From Rhynchopus sp. YZ270_cl-10 (Eukaryota; Euglenozoa; Diplonemea; Diplonemida; Diplonemidae), in the NCBI GenBank assembly GCA_964035575.1, contig OZ037912.1, forward strand, positions 310,001 to 374,000: a DNA stretch of 64,000 nt, in the 5' to 3' direction. The notes beneath the pieces are model-generated. The model saw only the letters and a program-made list of their open reading frames with translations, did not search any database and had not been told where the DNA came from. Below are positions 11,449 to 22,348 of the stretch, piece by piece. The first letter of the stretch is position 1, and the number at the start of each line of letters is the position of its first letter. The position numbers and the translations under genes are program-made.

Positions 11449-11655
11449 GCGAGATGGGGATAGTGAGTAAGAGAGAGGCAGAGGGAGAGGGAGAGAGGGA
11501 GAAGTTCAGAACCTGCTTGGGAGGTGGACGAAAGGCAGCTAGGGCAGGCAGTATGGGGGAGATGTGAAGACGTGGCTGTGAGGGGAGTTTGTTCTTGGAT
11601 GTGGGTGTGATCCATGTGGTCAGACTGTCGAGTTGGATGAGGGTTTGGGTAAAGT
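11449..11655 (+). repeat. G-rich direct repeat D, copy 2
   Basis: Second copy of the repeat at 9438-9660. It is followed directly by repeat E copy 3, whereas copy 1 is separated from repeat E copy 1 by about 550 bases. The D plus E pair was therefore probably duplicated as a unit and then rearranged. Confidence 0.7.
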
Positions 11656-11671
11656 GCGGGTTGCACTACGT

Positions 11672-11802
11672 GGTTGTTCGGGTCGCGGGGCAGGAGTTGG
11701 GTCACACCATCTCTTGCTTGTGACACGGTACACTGCGTCTGGGGTGCAGCACTACGTTGCACGGGGCTCTTCCTGACCTTCTCTGTGTGATGGGAATCCA
11801 CA
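11672..11802 (+). repeat. Direct repeat E, copy 3
   Basis: Near full-length match to the copy at 10206-10340, including GACACGGTACACTGCGTCTG and GGGGTGCAGCACTA. Confidence 0.7.
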
Positions 11803-12082
11803 ACCTGATGATGGCGGGCGTTTAAGACGTGGCTGACTGGCTTTGCTGGACACACGAGCAGCTTTTAAGCGAGAGCTGTGGGTTGTCTGTGGTGTTCAGG
11901 AGACTCATACAGGGAGTGTTGAGGTTCGTTGGCGGGGGGACCGTTCACGTCACAGCGGAAGTTCTGTGGGCAATGGGGGAGGGGGGTTTGGCCACTTGGC
12001 TTCGCCTATTGGGTATCAATGTGCGCTGTGGAGCGTTCTCATGGGGTCCGGCGGCATGTGTTCACAGATGCGACTTTTTATA

Positions 12083-12196
12083 TAGATGTAAACCACGAAA
12101 TGTATCTAGGACTGCATGGTTGGGGTCCACCTGGTGCGCCGGTCATTATACCAAGGTACACTGTCACGAGCGGGCTGTTGTATTTCAGGTCAAGTT
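12083..12196 (+). repeat. Dispersed repeat family B, copy 3
   Basis: Same blocks as the copy at 216-352 (GGTTGGGGTCCACCTGGTGC, GCCGGTCATT, AAGGTACACTG) plus the tail GGGCTGTTGTATTTCAGGTC. The head TAGATGTAAACCACGAAATG matches the 8993 copy. Confidence 0.65.
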
Positions 12197-13140
12197 TCAT
12201 TGTACATAATGCCAGATGTGAATTTCCGTGAAACCTTGTGAATTTTTATGAATTTCCAATTTTTTTTGTGTGAATTTTCGTGAATATTTGAATTTACCAC
12301 CTCCTTTCCTTTGTGTTCTGCAATCTCGTGAGCAGCCGTAAGGGACACCTCTCTGGTCACCTCCCACATCCCACATCCCACCTGTCAGGAGATGACATTG
12401 TGCTGCTCGCTACTCTCCACACTTTTCCCTTGCAGTTGCGGTACAAACTTCTGTAGGTAAATAACCAAGGTAGCTTTTCGGATTTTAAAAAGCTAAGGGT
12501 GGTTATTGCCCCACCTTATTACCGCCACTGGCATCATTAATGTTCGTTCGATGCTGTTCTCCCACTTATCACCTATGCCACGGGAGCTCAGCCCAAAAAG
12601 AATTTTTTTTGGCGGTTTTTGAGCCAGAGCACACGATTCCCTGTTTCCCGTACACTATTTTTTTCCTCGTAGTCCACTGCGGTGCTTCTACCTAGGCAAT
12701 GTTACGAGAGGAGGAATTGTAGTGTAAAAAGCTCCAAATACGTCCTCGGGAACGTCGCAAGCCCCTCGGGGAATAGGTTTCCATTTTCTCTGTCCCGTTT
12801 CTTGGTATCTATTTCCGCCTCAGGGTCTTTTGTCAAGACACAAGGAGTGCAATGAATAGTACTACTGGCCATGAAGGCGGAAATGTCGCTTTTTCGATCT
12901 TCATGGGATGGCGGTGGGTGGATGAGTGATGGTTCCCAGCCCCATGCAGGTCGCCAGCGTTTCTGTGGACGTCACACCAAAACGTAGTGTTGACAGCTGC
13001 AACACAGATTGTAAAAAAGGGGGTACGCCATTCTGTCCCTGTACATGCAGCCTTTTTTTACAGCCTTTTTTTGCAGTGTTTTGATTTTTTTAAAAAACCT
13101 GCGGTGTTCGTTAACAAAGCTTGCTCCTGTCTTTTTCTTT

Positions 13141-13205
13141 CGTGTGGATGCTTGAAGAAAAACCGTGGCTGCTATCATGTGATAGTGGTCGAAAATCAAA
13201 CAAAC
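13141..13205 (+). repeat. Dispersed hairpin repeat family A, copy 1
   Basis: Contains GAAGAAAAACCGTGGCTGCT then ATCATGTGATAGTGGTC and AATCAAACAAAC. The core CTATC-n4-GATAG can form a short hairpin. Divergent member of a family with copies near 16.8, 18.0, 21.0, 28.2 and 57.2 kb. Confidence 0.6.
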
Positions 13206-13295
13206 GTTTCTAAACCTGCCATGTATGCAGTGCAGGGCAGATAAGAGGTATTTTACATCCCCCAACTTTCGTATTATCAAATCCTTCAACTTTCC

Positions 13296-13400
13296 TTAAC
13301 GTCACCCCATTCGGAGGGATCTACGCTGTTCCTCAAACAGGCTTTTTTTGATGATTCCCACCGTGCCTTACTGTTCTGCCCTTGAGTAGCCTACAGCGTG
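13296..13400 (-). repeat. Diverged copy of rDNA-adjacent sequence
   Basis: CACCCCATTCGGAGGGATCT, ACGCT, CTTGA or CTCAA, GATTTTCACC-like and CCACCGTGCCTTACTGTTCT blocks parallel 23495-23600, which lies between the LSU and SSU rRNA fragments. This suggests a spread or duplicated piece of rDNA spacer. Minus strand is taken from the rRNA orientation there. Confidence 0.5.
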
Positions 13401-15230
13401 GTTCTCCCCCCGGGAGAGCGTTCCGCACGGCTGTGGCTCCTACAGGAGCAGCGTCAACACTTTCAAGGATTCTCGCAAAACGGGTTGGTTAACTACCACC
13501 ATGCGTCGTGTATGCCCTCCCTGGTCGGTAGCCCACCTCAAATGGGGTGACTGCATTCCAACTTGCTTTGTGGCGTCCTTTGTGCGTCGGTGATGTGGAA
13601 AGGTTCCATCTCCACCTGCCCAACCTCTCAGGAAGGGCCATCGCCTTTACCACGGTCAACATGCTGCAGCGTTGACGTCGATGCTGTGTGCCAACGACTG
13701 TGATCAAGGCAAGCTAGAAGCTTAGGCTGTCTTAGCTCTTCTTTTTGAGGTCTGTTCCATCTGCTGTTCTCTCACACCTGTGCTGTGATTGGCTAAAGCC
13801 TCTCCGTACGTTGTCCTGCATATTGTCTGATGAGGTGTTTGCACTTTCAACTTCTCTTTTTTGAGTAGTGGCGCCGTAGGTGGTCCTCCAGTGGATTTTC
13901 TGTGAACTTCCTTTGGTTGGGGACAGGCCCGTTCGTGGTGCCCGGTGGGGAGCGCTTGGTTGGCTCAGTGCATTCAGGATGCAACCCGTTCCTGATAGGC
14001 CGTTTCAGTATGTTCGATGTTGCAAAGATGTCTTCGTTTTTGGTAGCAACCCACACATTGCTCGCCGTTACGTTGCGAAGCAAAGAAACGAAGCAGTTCA
14101 CTGCGTCCCGTTTGGTGGACTCATATGACTATGAGTGTGGTTCGGTTGCTGACGAACCAGAAGGGGGAAACAAAGCAACCAAAAGAGGCGCTCTGAAGCA
14201 ATACGCACGGGGGCTTTACCTGCCACCCAAATTGGACACCAAATGGCATTAGGATGTAAAACCGCATTCTCTCGTTCGCACTATTTTTGGTCTGGCGAAA
14301 AATTCTCGCACAATTCTCCGTGGTCACGTACGTGGGAAATGCACACCCTGAAGCCCCACCTCAACGCTTTTTTTTTGATGTGTTCTTAACTTAGAGGGAG
14401 ACTCCGAGGAGTCGTTTACTGAGGAGGATCTGGTTGTACGCCCATGTACTCCTTCTTCACGACCTCCTTGGTCGTTCTGTTGAAGTGGTGCACGAAGCAC
14501 AGAACGATGCAACCTTATGTCGGGTTGTCACTTCCGGCGTCGGTCAGTGCGTTGCTGGGGAGGATCTGGTACGCCCTCACCTGGTCAATGTACTCGGTGA
14601 CATCGCTGCTGTGGTGAACCTCCCCGTTGACCTCTACGCTCGCGCCGAGTAACACGGTCTGACCTGGATGTAGCCGACGATGATGAGAATTGCACATCCG
14701 GTGTGCTTGGCGGACGTGCAGTCCGTCCTGACACAGCCGTGATCTTCCTCTTCACCAGTTGGCAAGGTGCCTCTTGGAACGCCCCTTCGAGATGAGGTCT
14801 CGCCTCTTGGAACCGGCAACCCTCCACTGACCTCATGGGTATGCTCAACATGTCTGCCTGCCACGCTGTGTTGCCGCTCACCAACACTCCCATCGCCCAT
14901 CCCATATGAACGTCGCGTTGTCGACTACCGAGGCCAACTCTGCTTTGTATCAGACACCTGCTCTGCCAGCTTCTCTGCCGCAGGCCCCTTCTTTCTTCAC
15001 AAGCTCCTTGTTACGCTTGTGGGACGAGTGGTCTGTCCACGTGCCCCTTCACGACAGTTCTGTGTGCGTTTTTGACGGTTTCCCGGCAATACACACACAC
15101 ACAACACCTCGTCAGTCGCTGCCCTACCTGCGCTGGCAAGCGCCGTACGCTGTTCAAACGGCAGTATAGTATAGCACCACCTCCTTCACCACCAGCGACT
15201 CTTCCACGTGTCCTTTACACCCCAGGTGCG

Positions 15231-15485
15231 TCAACTGCTCGAAGCGGTTGGATGTGGTGGTGAGGTTGCGCCGTGCCTGGGTTTAGTTCGCCTTCGAGGT
15301 GACGACTCCCTTCGTCTCTGGTGCCTCTGTGCCCGTTGCTCCGCAGGTGACGTCTTTGCGTCAGGTTTTTGTGCATCCTTTTTGGCGGCAGGCTTCTTAG
15401 GTGCTTTTGATGCAGGGGTCTTCTTCGACGGTTCGGGGTCCTTCTTCTCCGCCCTGTCTTCGGCGCCGGTTTGAGGGCCGTCTTC
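15231..15485 (-). other. Basic, Lys/Pro/Ala-rich open frame, possible exon or relic
   Basis: The minus strand is open for 84 codons with no Met near the start. It encodes a histone-H1-like tail composition (KKDPEPSKKTPASKAPKKP, AAKKDAQKPDAK, then SSPRRRTKPRHG). Only composition supports it. It may be an exon of a degraded gene whose other pieces lie in the minus-strand frames at 14515-14905. No family assigned. Confidence 0.2.
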
Positions 15486-15663
15486 TTAGTTTATATGGAG
15501 GAGGCAGCGTTTATTCCAGGATTCTGGTTTTTTGGGCTTCAGGGGGTACATTTCCTCCCCAAAAAATTTACTAGTGCTTGGCATAATAAAGAAAATTGGC
15601 CGTTTTTTGCGGGGAAAAAACGCTGATCTTCTCAAATTGTTATCCCTGCGTACTCGTACTGCT

Positions 15664-16256
15664 TCACATGAGTAGTCCCGAAAGTTGGTTCTCCGATTTG
15701 CCCGTCATCATGAACCTATCGATGATTATCTGCAATGTGTCGTAGCTCAGCTCGGTTGGTCCCTCAATGCAACTGCGTATTAACTGCTCGAGAGTTACGC
15801 TATTGAGTCGTATGCGTGAGGAAGTGAGCAGCCGCTTCAGGACGCTAAACCCCTCAACAGAGGCAGGGAGCTTGCCAATCGATCCTACCATTGGCATAAC
15901 TTCAACTGCCACTGGGTACGTACGGGAGTGTGTCTCACGCGCAAACTTCAGTGCGGAAGAGAAAACATAATCGCTGTAACTTGTGATCGCTGTTTTTCAC
16001 GGTCCTGGCTGATCAGAGACAAAGAGCTGACGTTCACTTTGTTCTCATGCCCGTCTGACCACAGCTTCGGTGTAACTTTGTCGGGTAAACCTGTTCCACC
16101 AATTGTCTGCTTAGTACCAGGCTCAAAAAACTTTGAGCAACTAGACGTCATGTTTGTTGTCGTGGAGGGGTGTGATGGGGGACACTGTCTTGTTTTTGAA
16201 AATTTTAAATTTCCAACCCCCTTTTTTTTTTGGCTTCTTTTGACCGAGCGAGCCAA
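15664..16256 (-). pseudogene. hAT-family transposase C-terminal remnant
   Basis: On the minus strand the frame 15960-15664 reads through SVEGFSVLKRLLTSSRIRL, TLEQLIRSCIEGP and a final LQIIIDRFM. This resembles the C-terminal dimerisation region of hAT transposases (E-x-x-FS-x-L-K, R-x-R-L, L-x-x-L-x-R-x-x-I-x-GP). Just upstream (16256-15948) another frame encodes SSCSKFFEPGTKQTIGG and further residues, then leaves frame, so at least one frameshift separates the two. The N-terminal zinc finger and catalytic core are absent within reach. It looks like a dead 3' end of a hAT element. Based on motif memory only; it could be another protein. Confidence 0.4.
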
Positions 16257-16394
16257 TTGCTCTCCACGGTGGGGTCACATATGATATGGGATCCCCCTCC
16301 CTATGTACCCCCAAAAGACAAAAATCTGAGAAAAACTCCCCAGGGGGTACAATGTATCCCTATGCCCCTTGGAAAAACCCTGCGGAGGAAGAGG

Positions 16395-16490
16395 CATTGT
16401 AAAGCTTTCTTTTCACTCTATGCACGAAGTTGTTTTCTCTATTGTCCCGAAGGTCAACACGGGAGCCTCTGCGGGCTCTGCTAAAGGAAG
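16395..16490 (+). repeat. Repeat shared with the receptor copy 2 downstream region
   Basis: AAAGCTTTCTTTTCACTCTA, GCACGAAGTTGTTTTCTCT, TGTCCCGAAGGTCAACACGG and CTGCTAAAGGAAG match, block by block, the sequence after the receptor copy 2 stop (41470-41662), which has a 90-base insert between the first two blocks. Confidence 0.6.
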
Positions 16491-16494
16491 CTGA

Positions 16495-16630
16495 CCATGG
16501 TTTGTAGTCAGACTGAGTCAGACTGACTTTTGGGCCAGACCGAGGATCGGACTCCTCTCGTATTCCTTTTGTATTCCTCGTATTCGAGAGCGAGATGACT
16601 CAGACTGACTCAGACTGACTACAAACCATG
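16495..16630. repeat. Foldback repeat with 32-base arms
   Basis: CCATGGTTTGTAGTCAGACT at 16495 is mirrored by AGTCTGACTACAAACCATGG-type sequence ending at 16630 (arms about 16495-16526 and 16599-16630). The arms consist of GACTGA/GTCAGACT units. The loop carries CTCGTATTC units. Whole unit about 136 bases. Confidence 0.75.
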
Positions 16631-16699
16631 GTTAACGTGGGTGCCTCTAAATGAGTTGTCTGCTGACATATTTGCACAAAGGCATTTGTGCAAACCCCC

Positions 16700-16820
16700 C
16701 AAAACAAAATAGAACAGAACAAGGACTCTGACACCTACTGCAAAGCGTACTCCCTCTCTTAAGGATCCTGAAGAAACATCGTGTCTCCTATCTAGTGATA
16801 GTAGTCTACAATGAATATAA
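16700..16820 (+). repeat. Dispersed hairpin repeat family A, copy 2
   Basis: GACTCTGACACCTACTGCAA, AGCGTACTCC, TTAAGGATCCTG, then CTATCTAGTGATAGTAGTCT. Full-length style copy; its head matches 57070-57125 very closely. Confidence 0.7.
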
Positions 16821-16912
16821 GAAACAATTTTTTTGGAGGAAGAGGTTTCTCCTCCTTCTCCTCCTCGTCCTCGGTACACTCCTCGCTGCTCTCTCGTGGT
16901 TTTGGGTAAAAG

Positions 16913-16979
16913 TTGACAGTGGAGATTGCACAACTGTGGCAACACAACCGAGGCAACTACACTACTCCAACAATTTATC
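16913..16979 (+). repeat. 67-base repeat also found after the caspase-like gene
   Basis: GACAGTGGAGATTGCACAA, CTGTGGCAACACAACCGAGG and CAACTACACTACTCCAACAA occur here and at 35198-35262, with only one or two differences by eye. The second copy starts 19 bases after a stop codon. Confidence 0.75.
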
Positions 16980-17949
16980 AAATTAATTAGAATGTTTGTG
17001 AGTGTCTGTGAGTGTTGTGTGTAGGCGAACTGGGGATTTAAAAAAGAGAACGCACACCAGGCCTTCCCGTCTACCAAAACCCTCTCTCTGTGATTCTGCA
17101 TGCGACATCCTGGGGGGAGGGGGGTTTCAGGGAGACACGACGTCAGGGGAAGAAGAGTGGATGGGGGAGGGGACATGATGGCTGTGCAGTGCATTCTGTC
17201 TGTTGGGTTTCATTGATCAGAACAGAACGCAAGAACGCACACCAACAGCTGTTATGGGCAAAGGTCTACAGGGGTTTGGCCATCCTTTAGAGAATAACCA
17301 GAAGGGCGTAGGCGAGAGACACGTAGCCCCAGGGGCAGTGATTGCAAGGTGGGTTTTTATGGGTTTTTATAGAAGGTTTGGGGTTTTTTTTTTTGTTTGG
17401 GACCCTGGATTCCTGCATCACTGCCCAGAGGGAGGAGCGGACTTTGCGTGAGGTGGGGGAGACGACGGAGAAGGCAAAGGAGGATGCTGGCTATGGGTGG
17501 TTTGTGAGGAATGAGCTGTCAGCCTTTTTTTGGGGGGAGCCTTTCAGAGGGGGCAAAAGCAAAGGGGTTCGGTGATAAGTATGAAGGGGGTTGGGTTGTG
17601 GGTTGCGTGCAGGGGTATAGGGAGGTTCCCGTGTCAGCCACCTGAAGGGCTGAGGTGTGCTGTCTGGGCAAGTGTATGGGGGTTCAGAGGTTTGAGTCAG
17701 CGCAATGGAGGTTTACTGTACCTTGCGGGGGATGATGTGCTGTCGTGTACCGTTTGTATGTCCACCTAAAGTCAGTCGAAGTGTTAGTAGGACTGCACTG
17801 CGCGAGGGTAACGGTGACCATGTGGCCGAGTAACATTGTTATCCTTGTTACGTAGTACAGTACTCCAAAGAAATTGGCGTCCAAATAAGTGTATTTGGGG
17901 ATTTTTTTTTGGGGGAAATTTTGGCGACTTTTTTTTTGGACGTCACACA

Positions 17950-18072
17950 TATTTGGAGTACTGTAGGCTCCTGCTGCAAAGCGTACTCCTTCTATTTGCT
18001 CTCTTTTAAGGATTCTGTGAAGGAAAACCGTGGCTGCTATCTAGTGATAGTAGTCTCTAATCAGACAAACTC
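17950..18072 (+). repeat. Dispersed hairpin repeat family A, copy 3
   Basis: CTGCAAAGCGTACTCCTTCT, ATTTGCTCTCTTTTAAGGAT, AACCGTGGCTGCTATCTAGT and GATAGTAGTCT. Agrees closely with the 57.1-kb copy over more than 100 bases. Confidence 0.7.
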
Positions 18073-18156
18073 TTTCTTGAGTGAAGTACCATTCGTAACT
18101 ATGTCGTGCCTTTGTCTAACGTTGGGAATGCCAACCAATGCGTATGGGCAACAGTT

Positions 18157-18231
18157 GTGCACTTTGTGCACTTTGGGCACTTTGGGCACTTTGGGCACTT
18201 TGGGCACTTTGGGCACTTTGGGCACTTTGGC
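18157..18231 (+). repeat. 9-base minisatellite (TTTGGGCAC)n
   Basis: About eight tandem units of TTTGGGCAC, the first varied as TTTGTGCAC. Because 9 is a multiple of 3, frames read through it on both strands; I take these as chance. Confidence 0.85.
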
Positions 18232-18502
18232 TTTGTACAGTTTGATCGAGGCACACGGCCTGTGTTCGAGAGGTTGTTCCGCTCAACACCAACTTCGTTT
18301 TCAGGTGACCAACCACTTACCACTCGTGGCTACTCGTGGCGGGGTCGATGCACTGCTTGGAGACAATGCATCGCCCAATCTTCACACATCTGCGTTACAC
18401 CATGCTCATGCTCGAACACCACATCGTACGTGGCAACACTACGAACTCAGGCGAGGGAAATGTCATTGTTATGTTGTGATCCCCCCTGCTTGTCTTGACT
18501 AT

Positions 18503-18722
18503 CGCGCATCAGGCGTTAGGTGCAGCGAATGGGAGTACCTGTAAGCTGCTCACAACTCTTCAGCGGAAGGTGGGCCGCCGGCTGACGAGCGGTTGTGCAC
18601 CGTCCCCGTTCACTACGGTGTGGGTAGGTCATTATGTTTCCTTTTTACACCTTCTGTTATTAGCCGCATGATGGCTTTCATTCAGATGGCTGGCATCGTG
18701 CGTGGGTTAGTTGGAGTGCCTG
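18503..18722 (+). repeat. Duplicated segment F, copy 1
   Basis: About 220 bases nearly identical to 22349-22565: GTACCTGTAAGCTGCTCA, CTCTTCAGCGGAAGGTGGGC, CGCCGGCTGACGAGCGGTTG, GTGGGTAGGTCATTATGTTT. Differences are scattered substitutions plus a small insertion. No preserved frame. Confidence 0.75.
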
Positions 18723-19694
18723 CATCAATAACTATTCCTTTCTTTCCGAAACCCGAATCGCTAGAGTGAAACCCATCACGGCACCAGCCCCTCTAGCTAC
18801 GAAGTCAGCAGCATGCATGTGGTCTGGTCTTGTCGACGCACACCCCTCTGTGGGAGGCTGAGACTCTGGTCGTGACCTACGATAACCATGCATCGTGTTG
18901 TACCGGAGTGGTTAGGCTTGCATATGTGGTGTGTGCCGATATAGCCACATATGGTCATCGCCCTGTTTTGTGCGGGCTAGTGGGTGGGGTTTATATCTCA
19001 GGAGGGAAAGGAGGGAACCACTGCGCTTGGCCATTTTTTTTGGCGCGTGGAGAGGGTGGGTGTGTGGGTTCGCGTCCTCCTCGTTGCGTTCTCCTACCTC
19101 CGGTGCCCTGCTTCATCTTCGTCTGGACATGACAGGCACTCATGGCTTGGGTATCGCATCGCCACGTCGACATGGTGTTGTGCAGGGTAGCTGTGGCCTT
19201 GCGGTGTTCGGCTTCTCAGGGCCACTTTGCACCGCCAGGAGTGCAGCGCTTCACCCCACACGCGCCACGTCTTCCTCACCCGGCGTCGCAAGCCACACTG
19301 CCGGCCTCCAGCATCCAACACGCTCTCCTTGCATCATTGCTTCCTGCGGCCACTGCTCCCCCCACACTGGCGCATTCACCTTTCACGTTTGCTTGGCTTG
19401 CATAGGACTTCGTTGAACAGCCATGCAACGAGCACAGCACACGACACATCACCGTGTGGGTTGCTTAGCGCCCACGTCCTCGCCTTTGAACAGGTTGATG
19501 AGACATCCTCGTGCCCGAGGCTCTGCCTCGCACCACCCCCTCTGGATGGGTCTGGCCACTGTCGTGGTGTATAGGCAGCCGTCTCCCATGCGTTCGTTAC
19601 TTCCTTATCAGCCTCCCTCTGCAGCACTGCTGCGTCCTCGCCCAGTTCACAAGGAGGATGGGGTTGGGTTCGGGACCGTCCTCAAAGGACGAAG

Positions 19695-20169
19695 ATGACA
19701 AGAACATGGTCGCTCTCGCCACGACTGGTCTCGCGGAGGCTGAAAAGGGAACAGGATGGTCACGCCATCGACACCATGGAGGTCTGCCCCGTTGGTGAGG
19801 GTGAAGCTTTTTTGGACTATTCTGCTGTCCAGGTATCCGTTTTTTGTTTGTATTTTTCCTTTCCCCTTGTCCGTTCATTTTTCTATTCCGCAGTCGACGT
19901 GGTATAAGTTGCAGATATTTGTGACTGCGCATGAATCGTGCAAAGCGGTGTTGGGGGAGGTGAAAGACCTCATGAAGTATGCGGACAGGAGGAAAAACGC
20001 GCTTGTTTTGTCTCGGTGCGTTGGGAGGGAGAGAGTTGTGATGGGTGCAAGAAGCTCGACTGTTCGCGCAAAGGAGGTCATGTCGTGCATCTGGAATGGA
20101 TGGTTCACTCCCATCCATCCGGCTGGCACATCTGACTCCACGAACAAAGGAAGTGAAGCCAATCGGTAA
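19695..20169 (+). CDS. Possible small two-exon gene of unknown function
   Basis: Exon 1 19695-19832 and exon 2 19894-20169 would join in phase 0 across a 61-base intron with a textbook form: CAG|GTATCC donor, a nearly pure pyrimidine tract and TTCCGCAG acceptor. The product would have 137 residues; an internal ATG at 19776 would give 110. Around the junction it reads EGEAFLDYSAVQ then STWYKLQIFVTAHESC, followed by a helical charged stretch (GEVKDLMKYADRRKNAL). I do not recognise a family; a fragment of a helical membrane-bending or sorting protein is possible. The C-terminal 30 residues look non-conserved. The surrounding sequence is gene-poor, so this may be a fragment of a decayed gene. The intron form is the main support. 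Confidence 0.35.
19833..19893 (+). other. Candidate intron, 61 bases
   Basis: GTATCC at the left, pyrimidines for about 50 bases, CGCAG at the right. Both flanking frames are open and in phase. An unspliced read is also open here, so RNA evidence would decide. Confidence 0.4.
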
Positions 20170-20964
20170 GGAGACAGGAGGCCGAAGAGATGCACGGAGA
20201 CTGCGAGGGCTTGTGCTCCCAGACAGTGATGGAGGGGGCAGGAGCTGGCAGATGAGTGTGACGATGTCGTTGGCTCTGGGGACGGCGTCCCACCTACCTC
20301 CAGATGAAAGCGGGCAATCGTCTGAGCTCCGTGCCTGCGGACTACTTTCGTCCTTGGTGGATACTTGCCTAACCACGTGGTCTTGGCTGCCTTGCCTTGC
20401 CCTACACTGCACACACCTGCTGTCATATGTACAGTGTATGGCTGTGTACGTCACAGTATTTAATATTTGCAAGAGGCACTCTTAGACTTCCTTGCTTTGC
20501 CCACACGGCATTGCTTCTTTCAATACCGGAGCACGGCCGACTATGGGTGGGTCGCTTGAGCACCATCCATTTTCGGGACAGGTTCATTCGGCAGGTGAGT
20601 TGTTACACACTCATTATCGGATGCCGACTTCCATGGCCACCGTCCTGCTGTCTAGATGAACCTACACCCTTTGTGGGATCTGATGAGCGACCACTCGGGC
20701 ACCTTAAGTCAGCTCTCGGTTCATCCCGCGTCGCCAGTCCTGCTTACCAGAAGTGGCCCACTTAGAACCAGGATTCTACGTCAGGGTACAAATAAGATAC
20801 CCCGAGCTCACGCCCATTTAAAGTTTGAGAACCCTGCGGCAAACAATGCCAGCACAGTGCCATTCACGTCTATCGGTATACTGGTCTCTGATGCTAAGGA
20901 GGGTTGCACCGCGAGTAAGTTGAAACTCCGGTATTGCCTGAACTCTCTTTCTGGCAAACCAGGG

Positions 20965-21025
20965 CAAAATCCTGTGAAAAATTGGGCCCCTATCTTGTGA
21001 TAGTAGTCTATCAAACAAAAGTCTT
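20965..21025 (+). repeat. Dispersed hairpin repeat family A, copy 4 (short)
   Basis: ATCCTGTGAAAAATTGGGCC, CCTATCTTGTGATAGTAGTC and TATCAAACAAAAG. Nested between two TCTTTCTGGCAAACCAGGGC copies (20948 and 21022), which suggests insertion with a target duplication of about 20 bases. Confidence 0.55.
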
Positions 21026-21056
21026 TCTGGCAAACCAGGGCAGGGTTGCCTTCCCA

Positions 21057-21615
21057 CTACTGAAGCGGTTCAATGCGCACGGCCAGTCCCGCATATTGAA
21101 GCTGTGTGACCAGCATCGTGGTGGCAGGGGTGCATATCTGAGACTCAATGATTCCACCTCTGACAGCTGGTGCTCGGTACCGGGTTATAATGCCCCCTAG
21201 ATTCAATACGTGGTTTAGTGTTCTTTCTGGAATGGCCCGCCACCCTTTTTTTTTGTTCCTTTTCGTCGCCTCTGACTCCTTTTCCTCACAGGCCGCGAGC
21301 CGGATGCACCAACGTCGAACCTCTTTCCTATGTGCCGTGGTGCCCTGCGCGTCCCTCCGCCCTTGAGCCAGCTTGGCCAGCTCATTCGCCTTCGCCGAAC
21401 CAGCAGTTGTCCCAATGGCACCCCGCTCACCTGATGCATTATCCTTCATGCCTGCGACGCTGTTTCGCCGACTGGGCTACTGCCTTCGCGTTACTTGTCG
21501 CGTTTTTCGGATTTGGCCCGAGTCAGGAAAGTCGCTTCCTCCCTCTGCTCCTGCCGGTGGCGTTCCTGAGCCATATCGTAACTCTGCCATCGATTTCTGT
21601 CTGCATCTTCCCCCA
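21057..21615 (-). pseudogene. Degraded charged coding sequence, unknown family
   Basis: The minus strand shows consecutive charged, helix-like pieces in shifting frames: a start near 21615 (MGEDADRNRWQSYDMAQER, HRQEQREEATF), then QSAKQRRRHEG, then KANELAKLAQGRRDAQG and WRAIPERTLNHVLNLGG. One stop and at least one frame change interrupt it. It looks like a decayed Lys/Arg/Glu-rich gene, but no domain can be named; it may also be chance. Confidence 0.25.
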
Positions 21616-22348
21616 TAGTAATACGTACTTTCAATATTTTCTGATGTTCGCAATGTACCTCCGGTTTTCGCTATCCTTGCCCAGGGACTCTGATATCCGA
21701 CTTAAATGCACATAACAACAGACGGAGCACGGAAGAGACACGGAGGCATTCCTGATTGGACCCGGAAAATAAAAGACGGGTTTGCGGGTTTTGTGGGTCC
21801 TGATATTGGATGCGCCGTTGGGTGCCCTGGGATTGTGCCGCACCCTCCTGCTTGTCGGGCACTACTACGTCGACCTCGCTAGTCTTCAGACCCTCCTGCA
21901 GCTGCTGAGGGGCTTAGAATGATTAGAATGGTTTGGCACCAATGCAGAGCACTCAGGGAGGCCTCTCCACTTGCCTACACAACGCTTCAGGAGCTGGGCT
22001 GAGACGAGAATGGGAGTGGTGGTGGCACCGTTCCCCGTCCTCACGTACAGTAGACCTGTGGGGCTTCGGTTTGGCGTTCACATATTCTGGTTGTCAGGCT
22101 GTAGGGTGTGAAAAAACTCGAACTCGCAGTACGAAAGCCCCCATCCATCAGTCTGCGTTGTACAGTTGCTCTATACAGTGTGGCATGGGCCCATATGCAC
22201 CGCTTGTGTGCAGTGCTTCTGCACAGCTTCAGGAGCGTCTTGAGCATTCTGAAATGAGGGTGCTCTCAAATGCGTTCTATTCTCCTGAAATGAAGGAAAC
22301 ATCCTATGAGTTTTCTTTCCTCTCTTGCCCCTACCGTCGTGCACCAAG

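Larger units (their letters stand above)
12197..15230. other. Gene-poor region
   Basis: Holds a family A repeat (13141-13205), a copy of an rDNA-spacer sequence (13296-13400) and a TTTGCACTTTCAACTTCTCT block at 13838 that recurs at 22980. Open frames on both strands are short and overlapping. The minus-strand frames at 14515-14905 have a protein-like look but are interrupted and I cannot assign them. Confidence 0.45.

Noticed and set aside
18099-18323. Frames with FGH or CPK tandem peptides
   Set aside because: Translations of the 9-base minisatellite on both strands.
19597-20472. Minus-strand frame of 291 codons
   Set aside because: No domain, low-complexity composition. The opposite strand has a clean intron and in-phase exons.
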